Origin: Pseudomonadota bacterium
Lineage (GTDB): Bacteria > Desulfobacterota > Syntrophia > Syntrophales > UBA8958
Assembly (NCBI GenBank): GCA_030057915.1
Contig: JASGUC010000039.1
Span: forward strand, 1-61,968
DNA length: 61,968 bases
Reading direction: 5' to 3'
The notes beneath the pieces were generated by a model. The model did not search any database. It worked only from the letters and a program-made list of their open reading frames with translations, and had not been told where the DNA came from. This document shows, one piece after another, positions 42,932-51,650 of this stretch (within the stretch, counting starts at the first letter, position 1; each line of letters starts with the position of its first letter). The translations under genes and the position numbers were made by a program.

Positions 42932-43061
42932 GAGAGCTTTGAAAAGCCACGCTTTACCGTGGCCCCGACCAAAACCGGCTTCCAGGGCATCTTGGAAACA
43001 TGGCCTTTGTCTTCCGCCGAGATGACGGCAGGGGTCCGCAACGGCGTTTTTCAAAGGTCTC
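42932..43061. mobile_element. 130-bp MITE-like element (GAGACC family), copy with GCAAC target duplication
   Basis: The ends are GAGAGCTTTGAAAA and TTTTTCAAAGGTCTC. GCAAC flanks it on both sides (42927-42931 and 43062-43066), a 5-bp target duplication. The interior differs partly from the 3239 copy (CCCCGACCAAAACCGGCTTCC) and matches the fragment at 49222. It lies just downstream of the chemotaxis-receptor gene; the region to 43438 has only a short GGGCC-A-tract-GGCCC hairpin near 43135 and no convincing gene. Confidence 0.75.
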
Positions 43062-43438
43062 GCAACGACATGGAGATTGCCGGCGCGGTTTATATGGTTT
43101 CTCAGCCAATGGACTCGCCATGCCGGCTACGAGGGCCGAAAAAAAGGCCCCTGGGCCGCTTGTGTATTCCGAAGACCCATGCTTGGCGCCGCCGGGGCCG
43201 GCGGCAAGGAAGAGGTCGATAAGGATTGACACGCTAATTGTCTAATGTTACAAACGCCGGCGATGGGAACGTCGATAAGGGAGAGAAGGCTCTCGGACAT
43301 CCCGAGAGCGATGAAGGCCGCGCTCCGAATGGCGCCCCTCAAGGCGCGACGTGCCCCCACGACGGAGGGGGGGCCGCGGAAGCGGCGTGCCCAGGGAGAG
43401 GAAATCGCCCGAAAGATGAAGGAGCATAAGGAGGACCC

Positions 43439-44170
43439 ATGAAGAACCTCAAAGGATCGATCATCTTCATATCGGTATTGTTCTTGTCGTTAACCGGGGT
43501 TTTCGCGGCCCACGGAGAAACGTATATCCCCCAGAAGGCGATCGGCGCCGGCGCGAACTGGGGCAACGGCAAGGTCTATTTCTTCAAGGGCGATCAGTAC
43601 ATGCGTCATTCCGCCCGTCCCGACCTCGACGAGGACCTCATGGGCTGCCGCGCCGACCCCGGCTATCCGAAAGCCATCGATGAGACCACCTGGCCGGGAA
43701 TGATCTGGAAGGATATCGACGCGGTGGTCAACATGGGCAACGGCAAGGCCTGCTTTTTCAAGGGCGGTCAGTTCATCCGTTACGACATCAAGGCCGACCG
43801 GGCCGATCCGGGCTTTCCCCAGGCCATCGACGGACGGACCTGGCCGGGGCTCCCTTGGACCGACGGCATCGATGCCGCGGCGAACTGGGGCAACGGCAAG
43901 ATCTTTTTCTTCAAGGGCGGTCAGTACGTGCGCTATGACGTGGAAAACAATCGCGCCGATTCAGGATACCCAAAAGCCATCGATAACCGGACTTGGCCGG
44001 GAATGATCTGGACCAGCGGCATCGACGACGTTGTCGTCTGGGGCAACGGCAAGGCCTATTTTTTCAAGGAATATGAATATATACGGTATGACATAAAGGA
44101 AGACCGGGCCGATCCCGGTTATCCGAAGCCGGTAAGCCGCCAGACCTGGCCGGGTTTGGCGAACTGGTGA
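43439..44170 (+). CDS. Secreted hemopexin-repeat protein
   Basis: A 243-residue protein with a signal peptide (IIFISVLFLSLTGVFA). The mature part is almost entirely four hemopexin-like repeats of about 50 residues. Each has an AAxxWGNGKxYFFKG-type blade (GANWGNGKVYFFKGDQYMRH, NMGNGKACFFKGGQFIRYD, NWGNGKIFFFKGGQYVRYD, VWGNGKAYFFKEYEYIRYD) followed by RADPGYPKAI and TWPGM. This should close a four-bladed propeller. Hemopexin domains are mostly animal and plant; known ones bind haem, metalloprotease partners or spermine. The bacterial role is unknown. It is preceded by AAGGAGG. Rubredoxin and rubrerythrin genes follow. Confidence 0.88.
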   Translation: MKNLKGSIIFISVLFLSLTGVFAAHGETYIPQKAIGAGANWGNGKVYFFKGDQYMRHSARPDLDEDLMGCRADPGYPKAIDETTWPGMIWKDIDAVVNMGNGKACFFKGGQFIRYDIKADRADPGFPQAIDGRTWPGLPWTDGIDAAANWGNGKIFFFKGGQYVRYDVENNRADSGYPKAIDNRTWPGMIWTSGIDDVVVWGNGKAYFFKEYEYIRYDIKEDRADPGYPKPVSRQTWPGLANW

Positions 44171-44293
44171 CGCCGGCGCGATCGGCGGGAAGACGAACGC
44201 TCCGGCAAGAAGGAGGCGCAACCGGGGCGGCTCTGGAGGCGTCCACGCCCCAGCGCCGCCACAGCGAAAGAAAAATATGGGAGAGAAGGGCAC

Positions 44294-44452
44294 ATGAAGA
44301 AATACGTATGCGACATCTGCGGCTATGTTTATGACCCGGCGGTGGGAGACGAGGAAGGGGGCATCGCCCCGGGGACGGCGTTCGAGGACCTGCCTGAGGA
44401 CTGGGTCTGCCCGATTTGCGGATCCGGCAAGGATGGTTTTTCTCCGGAGTAG
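44294..44452 (+). CDS. Rubredoxin
   Basis: A 52-residue rubredoxin reading [20 protein letters not shown] and ending [16 protein letters not shown]. The two CxxCG motifs hold one iron. The central acidic loop [15 protein letters not shown] is typical. It donates electrons to rubrerythrin or another oxygen-scavenging enzyme; the rubrerythrin gene follows 60 bp downstream. GAGAAGG lies upstream of the start. Confidence 0.95.
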   Translation: MKKYVCDICGYVYDPAVGDEEGGIAPGTAFEDLPEDWVCPICGSGKDGFSPE

Positions 44453-44511
44453 CAAGGGTGGCGGAGACGATGTTTGACGGTTGTTAACCTTGGACACGAG
44501 GGGTGGTCACG

Positions 44512-45006
44512 ATGGATGAACTGAAAGATGCTCTCTACAAGGCCTATGTCGGGGAAGCGAAAGCGGCCCTGCGTTTGAAGGTGTTTGCGGACAAGGCGGA
44601 AAAGGAAGGTTACCCGCAGATCGCCAAGCTGTTTCGTGTTATCTCCTTTTCCGAGGAGATTCACGGCGCCCGGGCCCTCCGGCTGCTCAAGGAGGTGAAA
44701 TCGACGGAAGAGAATCTTGCGGCCAGTTTCGAGTCGGAACAGAAGGTGGCCGGCGTCGCCTATGACGAGTTCATCCGACTGGCGGAAAGGCTGGGCAACA
44801 AGGCGGCGGTGCTGCATTTCAGTCAGAGCCGGGACGTGGAGGAGGTCCATGCCAAGCTCTACAAGGAGGCGATGACCCATTTTCTGGAGGCCCGGGAGAC
44901 GACCTATTATGTCTGCAAGGTCTGCGGGTATGTATCCGACGGCATCCTCCCGGATGAATGCCCGTTCTGCGGCGCCAAAAAGGAGATGTTCGATCGTTTC
45001 GACTAA
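44512..45006 (+). CDS. Rubrerythrin
   Basis: About 164 residues from ATG 44512 (GTG 44503 is an alternative). The N-terminal ferritin-like diiron domain has the ligand helices with GEAKAALRLKVFADKAEKEG, EEIHGARALRLL, and FSQSRDVEEVHAKLYKEA. The C-terminal rubredoxin-like domain has YVCKVCGYVSDG and CPFCGAKKEMF. It is a peroxidase that protects anaerobes from hydrogen peroxide. The rubredoxin encoded just upstream is its probable electron donor. Confidence 0.94.
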   Translation: MDELKDALYKAYVGEAKAALRLKVFADKAEKEGYPQIAKLFRVISFSEEIHGARALRLLKEVKSTEENLAASFESEQKVAGVAYDEFIRLAERLGNKAAVLHFSQSRDVEEVHAKLYKEAMTHFLEARETTYYVCKVCGYVSDGILPDECPFCGAKKEMFDRFD

Positions 45007-45217
45007 AGGGGAGGGTGTCCGTTTCGTCGCGGGACGGCGCCCCTGACCCCGGCCAATCCGTGCCTCCGGCAAGCGATCGATTTCACGCGGCGGCAAAACA
45101 TGGGTGATCCGCATTTTCCCGCCAATTTCAAGCAGAATGAATACGCCCCATACACCCCGATCGCCGTCGCGTCGGCGGCGGGAGCGGCGTCTTCGTCCCG
45201 TGAGGCAATCTTTTTAA

Positions 45218-45568
45218 ATGAGGCATCTCATCATACGGTGGTCGATATTGACCGTTGCCATCCTGGCCGCCGCCTATTTCGTCGAGGGCTTCCACGTGCG
45301 CGGTTTCTCCAGCGCCCTTTTCGCGGCGGCGTTTCTCGGGATCCTCAATGCCCTTTTCCGACCGATACTCCTCCTCCTTACCCTGCCTGTGAACATCCTT
45401 ACCCTGGGGCTGTTCACCTTTGTCATCAACGCCCTGCTCCTGAAGATGACCGCCGGCGTCATCCCCGGCTTCGATCTCCAGGGATTCCAGCCCGCCTTGT
45501 TCGGGGCGTTGATCATCAGCATCGTCAACGGGCTTCTCCACCTGCTGATCTCCGATTCGGTTAAATGA
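45218..45568 (+). CDS. Small four-helix membrane protein (phage holin superfamily IV type)
   Basis: A 116-residue protein with four hydrophobic helices. It shows [20 protein letters not shown], then [34 protein letters not shown] and [15 protein letters not shown]. This is the widespread family annotated as phage holin family IV or DUF360; in chromosomes it is a membrane protein of unknown role. Its stop overlaps the mutS start (ATGA), so mutS may be translated from the same message. Confidence 0.85.
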   Translation: MRHLIIRWSILTVAILAAAYFVEGFHVRGFSSALFAAAFLGILNALFRPILLLLTLPVNILTLGLFTFVINALLLKMTAGVIPGFDLQGFQPALFGALIISIVNGLLHLLISDSVK

Positions 45569-48234
45569 GGGGCGGGGATTCCGAACGGGCGCCAGCGCCG
45601 CCGGCGAAGGACCTGACGCCTGCGATGAAGCAGTATCGGGAGCTGAAGGATCGTTATCCCGACTGCATCCTTTTCTTCCGGATGGGCGATTTCTATGAGA
45701 TGTTCTTCGAAGACGCCGTCGTCGCCGCCAGGATCCTGGAGATTGCCCTCACCTCCCGCAACAAGACCAAGGAGGGGAGCGTGCCCTTCTGCGGGGTTCC
45801 CTGGCACGCCGCCTCCGGCTATATCGCCCGGCTGCTCGAAAAGGGGCGCAAGGTAGCCGTTTGCGAGCAGCTCGAAGATCCGAAACAGGCCAAGGGGATC
45901 GTAAAGAGGGATGTAGTCCGGGTGATCACCCCGGGACTCCGGTTCGATCCCGACCATCTCGAGGCCCGGGAAAACAATTTTCTCGCGGGCCTCTGTCGGC
46001 GGGAAGGGGTCTTCGGGCTGGCCTGCATGGATGTTTCCACCGGCGAATTTCGGGTGATGGAGATCCGGGACCGGGGGATCCTCCAGGCGGAATTGACGGG
46101 ACTGAGCCTGCGGGAACTCATCGTCCCCGAGGATTTCGAGGAACGACAGGCCCTCTCGACCCTGGAGCAAAGTGCCGCCCCGGCGGTGATCGATGCCTTC
46201 CCGGGGGACTACTTCGACCCCGAAGCCGCCCGTGACATCCTGGCGCGCCATTTCCCCGCGGCGGAGCTGGCCGCCCTGGAAATGGAAAAGCGGCCTGCCA
46301 TCGCCGGCGCCGCCGGCGCGCTCCTGCGCTACGGCGAGGAAACTCAGCGGGCGCCTCTGACCCATGTGAACCGCATTCGGGAGATGACCTGGTCGCAGGC
46401 CCTCTTCCTCGACGAAACGGCCAAGAACACCCTGGAGCTGTTCCAGACCATCCAGGAGCGGAAGAAGCAGGGAACCCTGTTTTCCGTGCTCGACCAGACC
46501 GTCACCTCCCTGGGGGCCAGACGCCTGCGCTGGTGGCTCAACCACCCCCTCCGCGATCCTGGGCAGATCAGGCGTCGGCTTGCCGCGGTGACCGAAATCA
46601 AGGAAAACCACGCGCTACGGGAAGAACTGCGCCAACTGCTGAGAGGCGTTTATGACCTGGAGCGGCTGGCCGGACGCATCGCCATGGATGCGGCCCATGC
46701 CCGGGATCTCGTTGCCCTGAAGAGGTCCCTCCAGGCCATCCCGGGGATCAAGGCGCTGATGGCCCCGTTGACTTCGCCGCTGGCGGTATCACTGCGGGAG
46801 CGGCTGGATCCCCTGCCGGCGGTGGCGGACCTCATCGAAGCGGCCATCGTCGATGAGCCTCCCCTGACGATCCGCGAGGGGGGGATGATCAAGGACGGCT
46901 TCGACGCCGAACTGGACGAGATGCTGTCCCTCTCCCGTCACGGAAAGCGGAACATTGCCGCCCTGGAAGACCGGGAGCGGCGGAAGACGGGGATCCCCGC
47001 CCTCAAGGTGGGCTTCAATCAGGTATTCGGTTATTACATCGAGGTCACCAAGGCCAACTCCCACCTGGTTCCCCCCGACTACATCCGCAAACAGACCCTG
47101 GTCAACGCCGAGCGGTATATCAACGAGGAACTGAAGGAATATGAACGGTCGGTCCTCGACGCGGAGGAGAACAGCCGCCGCCGGGAATATGAGCTGTTCC
47201 TGAGGGTCCGGGGGGACGTCGCCCGGTCCGTCCGGACGATTCAGGAGACGGCGGCCTCCCTGGCGGCCCTGGATGCCCTGGCCTCCCTGGCCGCCGTGGC
47301 GGAGAGCCACGGCTATTGCCGCCCCGTCGTCGATGACGACGACGTCATCGAAATCGCCGACGGCCGCCATCCCGTGGTGGAGCGCATGGCCCTTGGCGCG
47401 GGATTCGTGCCCAACGATGCCTGCCTGGACCTGGGGGGGAATCGTTTCCTGATCCTGACCGGACCCAATATGGCGGGGAAATCGACCTATATCCGCCAGG
47501 TGGCCCTCATCGTCATCATGGCGCAGATGGGGAGCTTCGTCCCGGCCCGGCAGGCCCGGATCGGGGTTGTGGATCGGATCTTCACCCGGATCGGGGCCGC
47601 CGACAGCCTGGCCCGGGGGCAGAGCACCTTCATGGTGGAGATGCGGGAAATGGCGAACATCCTGAACCATGCCACCCGGCGGAGCCTTGTCATCCTGGAC
47701 GAGGTGGGGCGGGGCACCAGCACCTTCGACGGTCTGAGCATCGCCTGGGCCATGGCGGAATATCTCCATGACGAGCGGCATATCGGCGCCCGGACCCTCT
47801 TTGCCACCCATTACCATCAATTGACGGAACTGGCGCGGACCCATGAGGGGGTCAAGAATTATAACGTCGCCGTGCGGGAGTGGGGGGAACGGATCATCTT
47901 TCTCCACAAGATCGTGGAGGGGGGGACCAGCCGCAGCTACGGCATTCAGGTGGCCAGACTGGCCGGCGTCCCGGAGGAGGTCGTCCGGCGCTCCGGAGAG
48001 ATCCTGAAAAACCTGGAACGGGAAGAACTGGATTCCGCGGGGTCGCCCCGAATCGCCCGCGGCAGGAGGGGAAGCGACAAAGGCAGGGGGCGCCGACAGT
48101 TGAGCCTTTTCCCCGATGAGCGGGAGGAGATCCTGGCCGACCTTCAGGGGTTGGACACGACCCGGCTGACGCCCCTGGCGGCCCTGAATTTGATTCAGGA
48201 ATGGAAGGACCGGCTGAGAGGGGGTTCCGGTTGA
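45565..48234 (+). CDS. mutS: DNA mismatch repair protein MutS
   Basis: An 889-residue protein with the full MutS layout. The mismatch-binding domain has [15 protein letters not shown] with the Phe-x-Glu that stacks on the mispair. It continues through connector, lever and clamp domains. The ATPase domain has Walker [16 protein letters not shown], Walker [21 protein letters not shown] and [11 protein letters not shown]. The C-terminal part has [17 protein letters not shown]. It finds replication errors and recruits MutL, which is not seen here. The gene overlaps its two neighbours by 4 bp each. Confidence 0.97.
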   Translation: MRGGDSERAPAPPAKDLTPAMKQYRELKDRYPDCILFFRMGDFYEMFFEDAVVAARILEIALTSRNKTKEGSVPFCGVPWHAASGYIARLLEKGRKVAVCEQLEDPKQAKGIVKRDVVRVITPGLRFDPDHLEARENNFLAGLCRREGVFGLACMDVSTGEFRVMEIRDRGILQAELTGLSLRELIVPEDFEERQALSTLEQSAAPAVIDAFPGDYFDPEAARDILARHFPAAELAALEMEKRPAIAGAAGALLRYGEETQRAPLTHVNRIREMTWSQALFLDETAKNTLELFQTIQERKKQGTLFSVLDQTVTSLGARRLRWWLNHPLRDPGQIRRRLAAVTEIKENHALREELRQLLRGVYDLERLAGRIAMDAAHARDLVALKRSLQAIPGIKALMAPLTSPLAVSLRERLDPLPAVADLIEAAIVDEPPLTIREGGMIKDGFDAELDEMLSLSRHGKRNIAALEDRERRKTGIPALKVGFNQVFGYYIEVTKANSHLVPPDYIRKQTLVNAERYINEELKEYERSVLDAEENSRRREYELFLRVRGDVARSVRTIQETAASLAALDALASLAAVAESHGYCRPVVDDDDVIEIADGRHPVVERMALGAGFVPNDACLDLGGNRFLILTGPNMAGKSTYIRQVALIVIMAQMGSFVPARQARIGVVDRIFTRIGAADSLARGQSTFMVEMREMANILNHATRRSLVILDEVGRGTSTFDGLSIAWAMAEYLHDERHIGARTLFATHYHQLTELARTHEGVKNYNVAVREWGERIIFLHKIVEGGTSRSYGIQVARLAGVPEEVVRRSGEILKNLEREELDSAGSPRIARGRRGSDKGRGRRQLSLFPDEREEILADLQGLDTTRLTPLAALNLIQEWKDRLRGGSG

Positions 48235-49175
48235 AGGGTCGGGAGCGAAGGAGGAGGAGGAACGGATGGGAGGCTGTTCTCCCGGGCGCCCTGCTGTTGG
48301 CCATGACCCTGCTTATGCCTTTCCCCGCCGCCGGGGAGTGGGGCCCCCTCGAGCGGAAATTGGGCGCGGATGGCTTCGACGGGACGGAGGTGGCGGCGCT
48401 TTTCCAACGGGCGGATCTCCGGTTCGATCCGACGCCCATGAGGACAAAGATTATCGAACTCCTGGGCCGGGCCCACCGGGGGGATACCGGGCGGAGGAAG
48501 GTGGATCGGAAGACGGTTTATGGGCGGTATCTCCGTCCGGAAACCCTGCGGTCGGCCCATGCCTACCTGGAGCGGCACCAGGAGCTGCTGGGGCGGATCG
48601 GTCGAAAATACTGCGTGCCCAGGGAGATCGTGGTCGCCATCGTCCTCGTGGAGACCAATCTGGGGGCGAATACGGGCGGAAGGAGGGCCTTCGATGTCCT
48701 GGCCAGCATGGCCCTGGCTGACGATCTCGAAAAGGTCAGACCCTTCCTGCCGCCGGGGGTGGTTCATGAGGGCAACGAGGAGGAGGCCCGGCGGCGGTGC
48801 CGGGAAAAGGCGGCCTGGGCGTATCGGGAGTTGAAAGATCTGTTGAAGTACTCCCGGAGCGCCGGCGTGGATCCCCTGACCATTCCGGGCTCGATTTACG
48901 GGGCCATCGGCCTGTGCCAGTTCATGCCCTCCAATATCTTTCTCTATGGCGTTGACGGCGACGGCGACGGCGGCATAGATATCTTCACCGTCCCGGATGC
49001 CCTGCACAGTATCGGCAACTATCTCCACCGCCACGGCTGGACCTGCCGCATGGACGGATCGCGACGGCGGCGCGTCGTCATGGCCTACAACCGCAGCCAG
49101 GTTTACGCCAATACGGTCCTTGCGGTGGCGGATCGCCTGCGGGCCATGGATCACGGCAAGAAGAGAAGGCGCTGA
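48231..49175 (+). CDS. MltB-like lytic murein transglycosylase (GH103)
   Basis: About 314 residues from TTG 48231, overlapping the mutS stop (TTGA), with GAGAGGGGG 7 nt upstream; the ATG at 48201 has a poorer ribosome site. A basic N-terminus and one helix ([19 protein letters not shown]) act as a signal or anchor. The catalytic domain has [20 protein letters not shown] with the catalytic Glu, [28 protein letters not shown] and [12 protein letters not shown], as in MltB. It cleaves glycan strands to 1,6-anhydro products. Confidence 0.9.
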   Translation: MKGRERRRRRNGWEAVLPGALLLAMTLLMPFPAAGEWGPLERKLGADGFDGTEVAALFQRADLRFDPTPMRTKIIELLGRAHRGDTGRRKVDRKTVYGRYLRPETLRSAHAYLERHQELLGRIGRKYCVPREIVVAIVLVETNLGANTGGRRAFDVLASMALADDLEKVRPFLPPGVVHEGNEEEARRRCREKAAWAYRELKDLLKYSRSAGVDPLTIPGSIYGAIGLCQFMPSNIFLYGVDGDGDGGIDIFTVPDALHSIGNYLHRHGWTCRMDGSRRRRVVMAYNRSQVYANTVLAVADRLRAMDHGKKRRR

Positions 49176-49221
49176 GCCCCCTGCCCCGGGGGCGGGCGTG
49201 AAGGGAAGAGGAAGACAAATG

Positions 49222-49327
49222 CCGTGTTGCCAAGATGTTCTGGAAGCCGGTTTTGGTCGGGGCCCCGGTAAAGCGCCGCCATTGTGTAGGGGCAGGCCCC
49301 CGTGCCTGCCCAGGGTGTTTTCAAAGG
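49222..49327. repeat. Truncated GAGACC-family fragment with an inserted hairpin, reverse orientation
   Basis: Read on the minus strand, the segment begins CCTTTGAAAAC. A GGGCAGGC...GCCTGCCC hairpin follows and then CGGGGCCCCGACCAAAACC, the interior of the copy at 42932. The hairpin again sits right after TTTGAAAA. One terminus is lost. It ends 8 bp before the 3' end of the GAF-PilB-like gene. Confidence 0.65.
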
Positions 49328-49334
49328 GAAGAGG

Positions 49335-51644
49335 CTACTTGATGCAGACCCGGCGGACCTGCTTGAAATCCGTTACGCCCCGCAGGGCTTTCTGGATGCC
49401 GTCCTGGAGGAGGGTGGTCATCCCCTCCTTCATCGACATATCCCGGAGGACCTCGACGGGCTCGTGTTTCTGAATCATACGCTTGATGTTGTCGGAGGCG
49501 ATCAGGAGTTCGTGGATCCCCATCCGGCCCTTGTATCCCGATTTGTCGCAGATGTCGCAACCCTTGGGACGGTAGAGGGTGAGGTCGTCCGTATATTTCA
49601 CGTTAAGCTTCTCGAAGTCCTCCTCGCCGTAGCTCTCGACGATCTCCTCGAATTCCTTGGGTGAGGGATGGTACGCCTCCTTGCAGTTCTTGCAGAGGGT
49701 CCGGACGAGGCGCTGGGCGAGAATGCCCAGTAGGGCGTCGGCGAAATTCAGGGGGTCGATGCCCATGTCGAGGAGCCGGATGATGGTCTCCGGGGCGCTG
49801 TTGGTGTGCAGGGTGCTGAAGACGAGATGCCCGGTCAGGGACGCCTCGACGCCCGTCTTGGCGGTCTCGAAATCCCGCATCTCCCCCACCATGATGATGT
49901 CCGGATCGGCCCGGAGGAAGGCCCGCATGGCGGCGGCGAAATCGAAACCGATCTTGGGTTGGACCTGCACCTGCCGGAGGCCGTACTGGGTGATTTCCAC
50001 GGGGTCCTCGGCGGTCCAGATCTTCCGGTCCGGGGTGTTGATGTGGTGCAGGGCCGCATGCAGGGTGGTTGTCTTTCCTGAACCCGTGGGCCCCACCACG
50101 AGGATCATGCCGTAGGGTTTTTCGCAGATGTCGATGAGCCCCTTGTAGTTCCGGGGGAGCATCCCCATGGCTTCCAGGGGCAGGGTTTCACCTTTGGCCA
50201 GGATGCGCATCACCACGTCCTCGACGCCGCCCTGAGTGGGGATCGTGGCCACCCGCAATTCGATCTCGTCTCCGCCGGGGCGTTTGAACTTGATCTTGCC
50301 GTCCTGGGGGATCCGCTTGATGGTGATGTCCAGATTGGACATGATCTTGATTCTCGAAACGAGGGCGGCCCGGTAGCTGTAGGGGACGGTCTGGTAGAGC
50401 CCGCAGTCCCCATCGACCCGGAAGCGCACCTCCACGTTCCTCTTGCCGACGTTGGGCTCGATGTGAATGTCCGAGGTGCGACGGTTGTACGCGTCGTTGA
50501 TTATCTTGTTGACGAGCTGCATGATGGCGCTGTCGGATTCGGTGACCACTTCGTCTTCCTCCTCCAGCTCGGCGTCGTCGGCATCGGCGTCCAGCTTGCC
50601 CAGGATGTCGGATATGGAGGTCTCGTCCTCGGGGGATTGATAGAAGTAGTTGATGAACTTGATGATATCGTCCCCCAAGGCCACGTCGTAACGAATGGCC
50701 TTGGTCTTCATGAGGTTTTCGATCATGTCCCGCTTCAGGATGTTGTTTGGATCGTCCACGATGATATTGATGCTGCCGTCCTCCAGCCTGCCGATGGGGA
50801 CCCACAGCTCCCGTCGTAGGTAGTCCTTCTTCAGGTTCTTGATGAGGTCTCCCGGGATGGGGAGCTTGTCGTTGAACTGGACAAACCTGCAGCGGAAGAA
50901 ATCGGCGAGGGATTTGCCCATGTCTTCCTTGGAGATCTTGAATTTCTTCATCAGGAAGTTTTCCATCGTCTCCTTCTGTTCCCGCGACTCCTCCCACGAA
51001 CCTTCCAGGTCTTCTTCCTTGAGCAGATCCCGGCTGATAAGATAATCGAAACGGGTCTTGCGGCGCCGGGCGAACCGTTCCTGGTTGAAGAAGGCTACGC
51101 CCAATACATTCGCGATCTCGTTGATGAACCCCTTTTCATCCTCGGAGAACCGTCCGACGAGGCCCAAGGGCTTCTTGTTGAGGAGCTGGATCACCCCCAT
51201 GAGCCTGTCGTTGTGGAATATGGGCGCGGCAAGGATCTGACGGGTGCGGAAGCCCGATTTCTTGTCCCAGCTCGAGTCGAAGGAGAGTTCCTTGTCGATG
51301 GCCTGGAGTTCCTTTTCGTCGTAAGCGTCGGCGATATTGACGACATTGCCGGTATTGGCCACGTAGCCGGCGATGCTCCGGTTGTTGATGGGCACTCGGA
51401 TCTCGTTCAGTTTAGAACCGGAAAGGAACATGGAGTATATCTCGTGCCGTAGGCGGTCAATTACGTAGATGGTGGCCGAGTGAACGTCGAAAAGATTGAG
51501 GATGCCATCCTTGAGATCCACGAGAATCTGCTTGATATTCTGGGCGGAGTGGATCCTGTTGGTGATATCCTGAAGCTTTTTCCGACGCTGGAGTTGTTCT
51601 TCCAGGGCGTTTATCTGCTTGGAGACGGGGTCCGTCATTTCCAT
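49335..51644 (-). CDS. GAF-domain GspE/PilB-type secretion ATPase
   Basis: A 769-residue protein. Residues about 25-195 form a GAF domain (ATIYVIDRLRHEIYSMFLSG, AAPIFHNDRLMGVIQLLNKK). A GspE N-terminal-like region follows (FFRCRFVQFNDKLPIPGDLI), then the ATPase: SDIHIEPNVGKRNVEVRFRV, Walker A GPTGSGKTTTLHAALHH, Asp box AEDPVEITQY, Walker B DPDIIMVGEMRD and His box LHTNSAPETI. A C4 zinc site has CKNC and CDIC. Such ATPases power type IV pilus or type II secretion assembly. The GAF fusion suggests regulation by a small ligand. No other pilus genes are near; it sits at the end of the glyQS group. Confidence 0.9.
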   Translation of the reverse strand: MEMTDPVSKQINALEEQLQRRKKLQDITNRIHSAQNIKQILVDLKDGILNLFDVHSATIYVIDRLRHEIYSMFLSGSKLNEIRVPINNRSIAGYVANTGNVVNIADAYDEKELQAIDKELSFDSSWDKKSGFRTRQILAAPIFHNDRLMGVIQLLNKKPLGLVGRFSEDEKGFINEIANVLGVAFFNQERFARRRKTRFDYLISRDLLKEEDLEGSWEESREQKETMENFLMKKFKISKEDMGKSLADFFRCRFVQFNDKLPIPGDLIKNLKKDYLRRELWVPIGRLEDGSINIIVDDPNNILKRDMIENLMKTKAIRYDVALGDDIIKFINYFYQSPEDETSISDILGKLDADADDAELEEEDEVVTESDSAIMQLVNKIINDAYNRRTSDIHIEPNVGKRNVEVRFRVDGDCGLYQTVPYSYRAALVSRIKIMSNLDITIKRIPQDGKIKFKRPGGDEIELRVATIPTQGGVEDVVMRILAKGETLPLEAMGMLPRNYKGLIDICEKPYGMILVVGPTGSGKTTTLHAALHHINTPDRKIWTAEDPVEITQYGLRQVQVQPKIGFDFAAAMRAFLRADPDIIMVGEMRDFETAKTGVEASLTGHLVFSTLHTNSAPETIIRLLDMGIDPLNFADALLGILAQRLVRTLCKNCKEAYHPSPKEFEEIVESYGEEDFEKLNVKYTDDLTLYRPKGCDICDKSGYKGRMGIHELLIASDNIKRMIQKHEPVEVLRDMSMKEGMTTLLQDGIQKALRGVTDFKQVRRVCIK

Positions 51645-51650
51645 CCGGCC

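Noticed and set aside
43245-43442. 65-codon basic ORF overlapping the hemopexin gene start by ATGA
   Set aside because: No ribosome site and no recognisable similarity; the AAGGAGG at its end serves the hemopexin gene.
49175-49200. GC-rich hairpin after the MltB-like gene as terminator
   Set aside because: The stem lacks a following T-tract on either strand.
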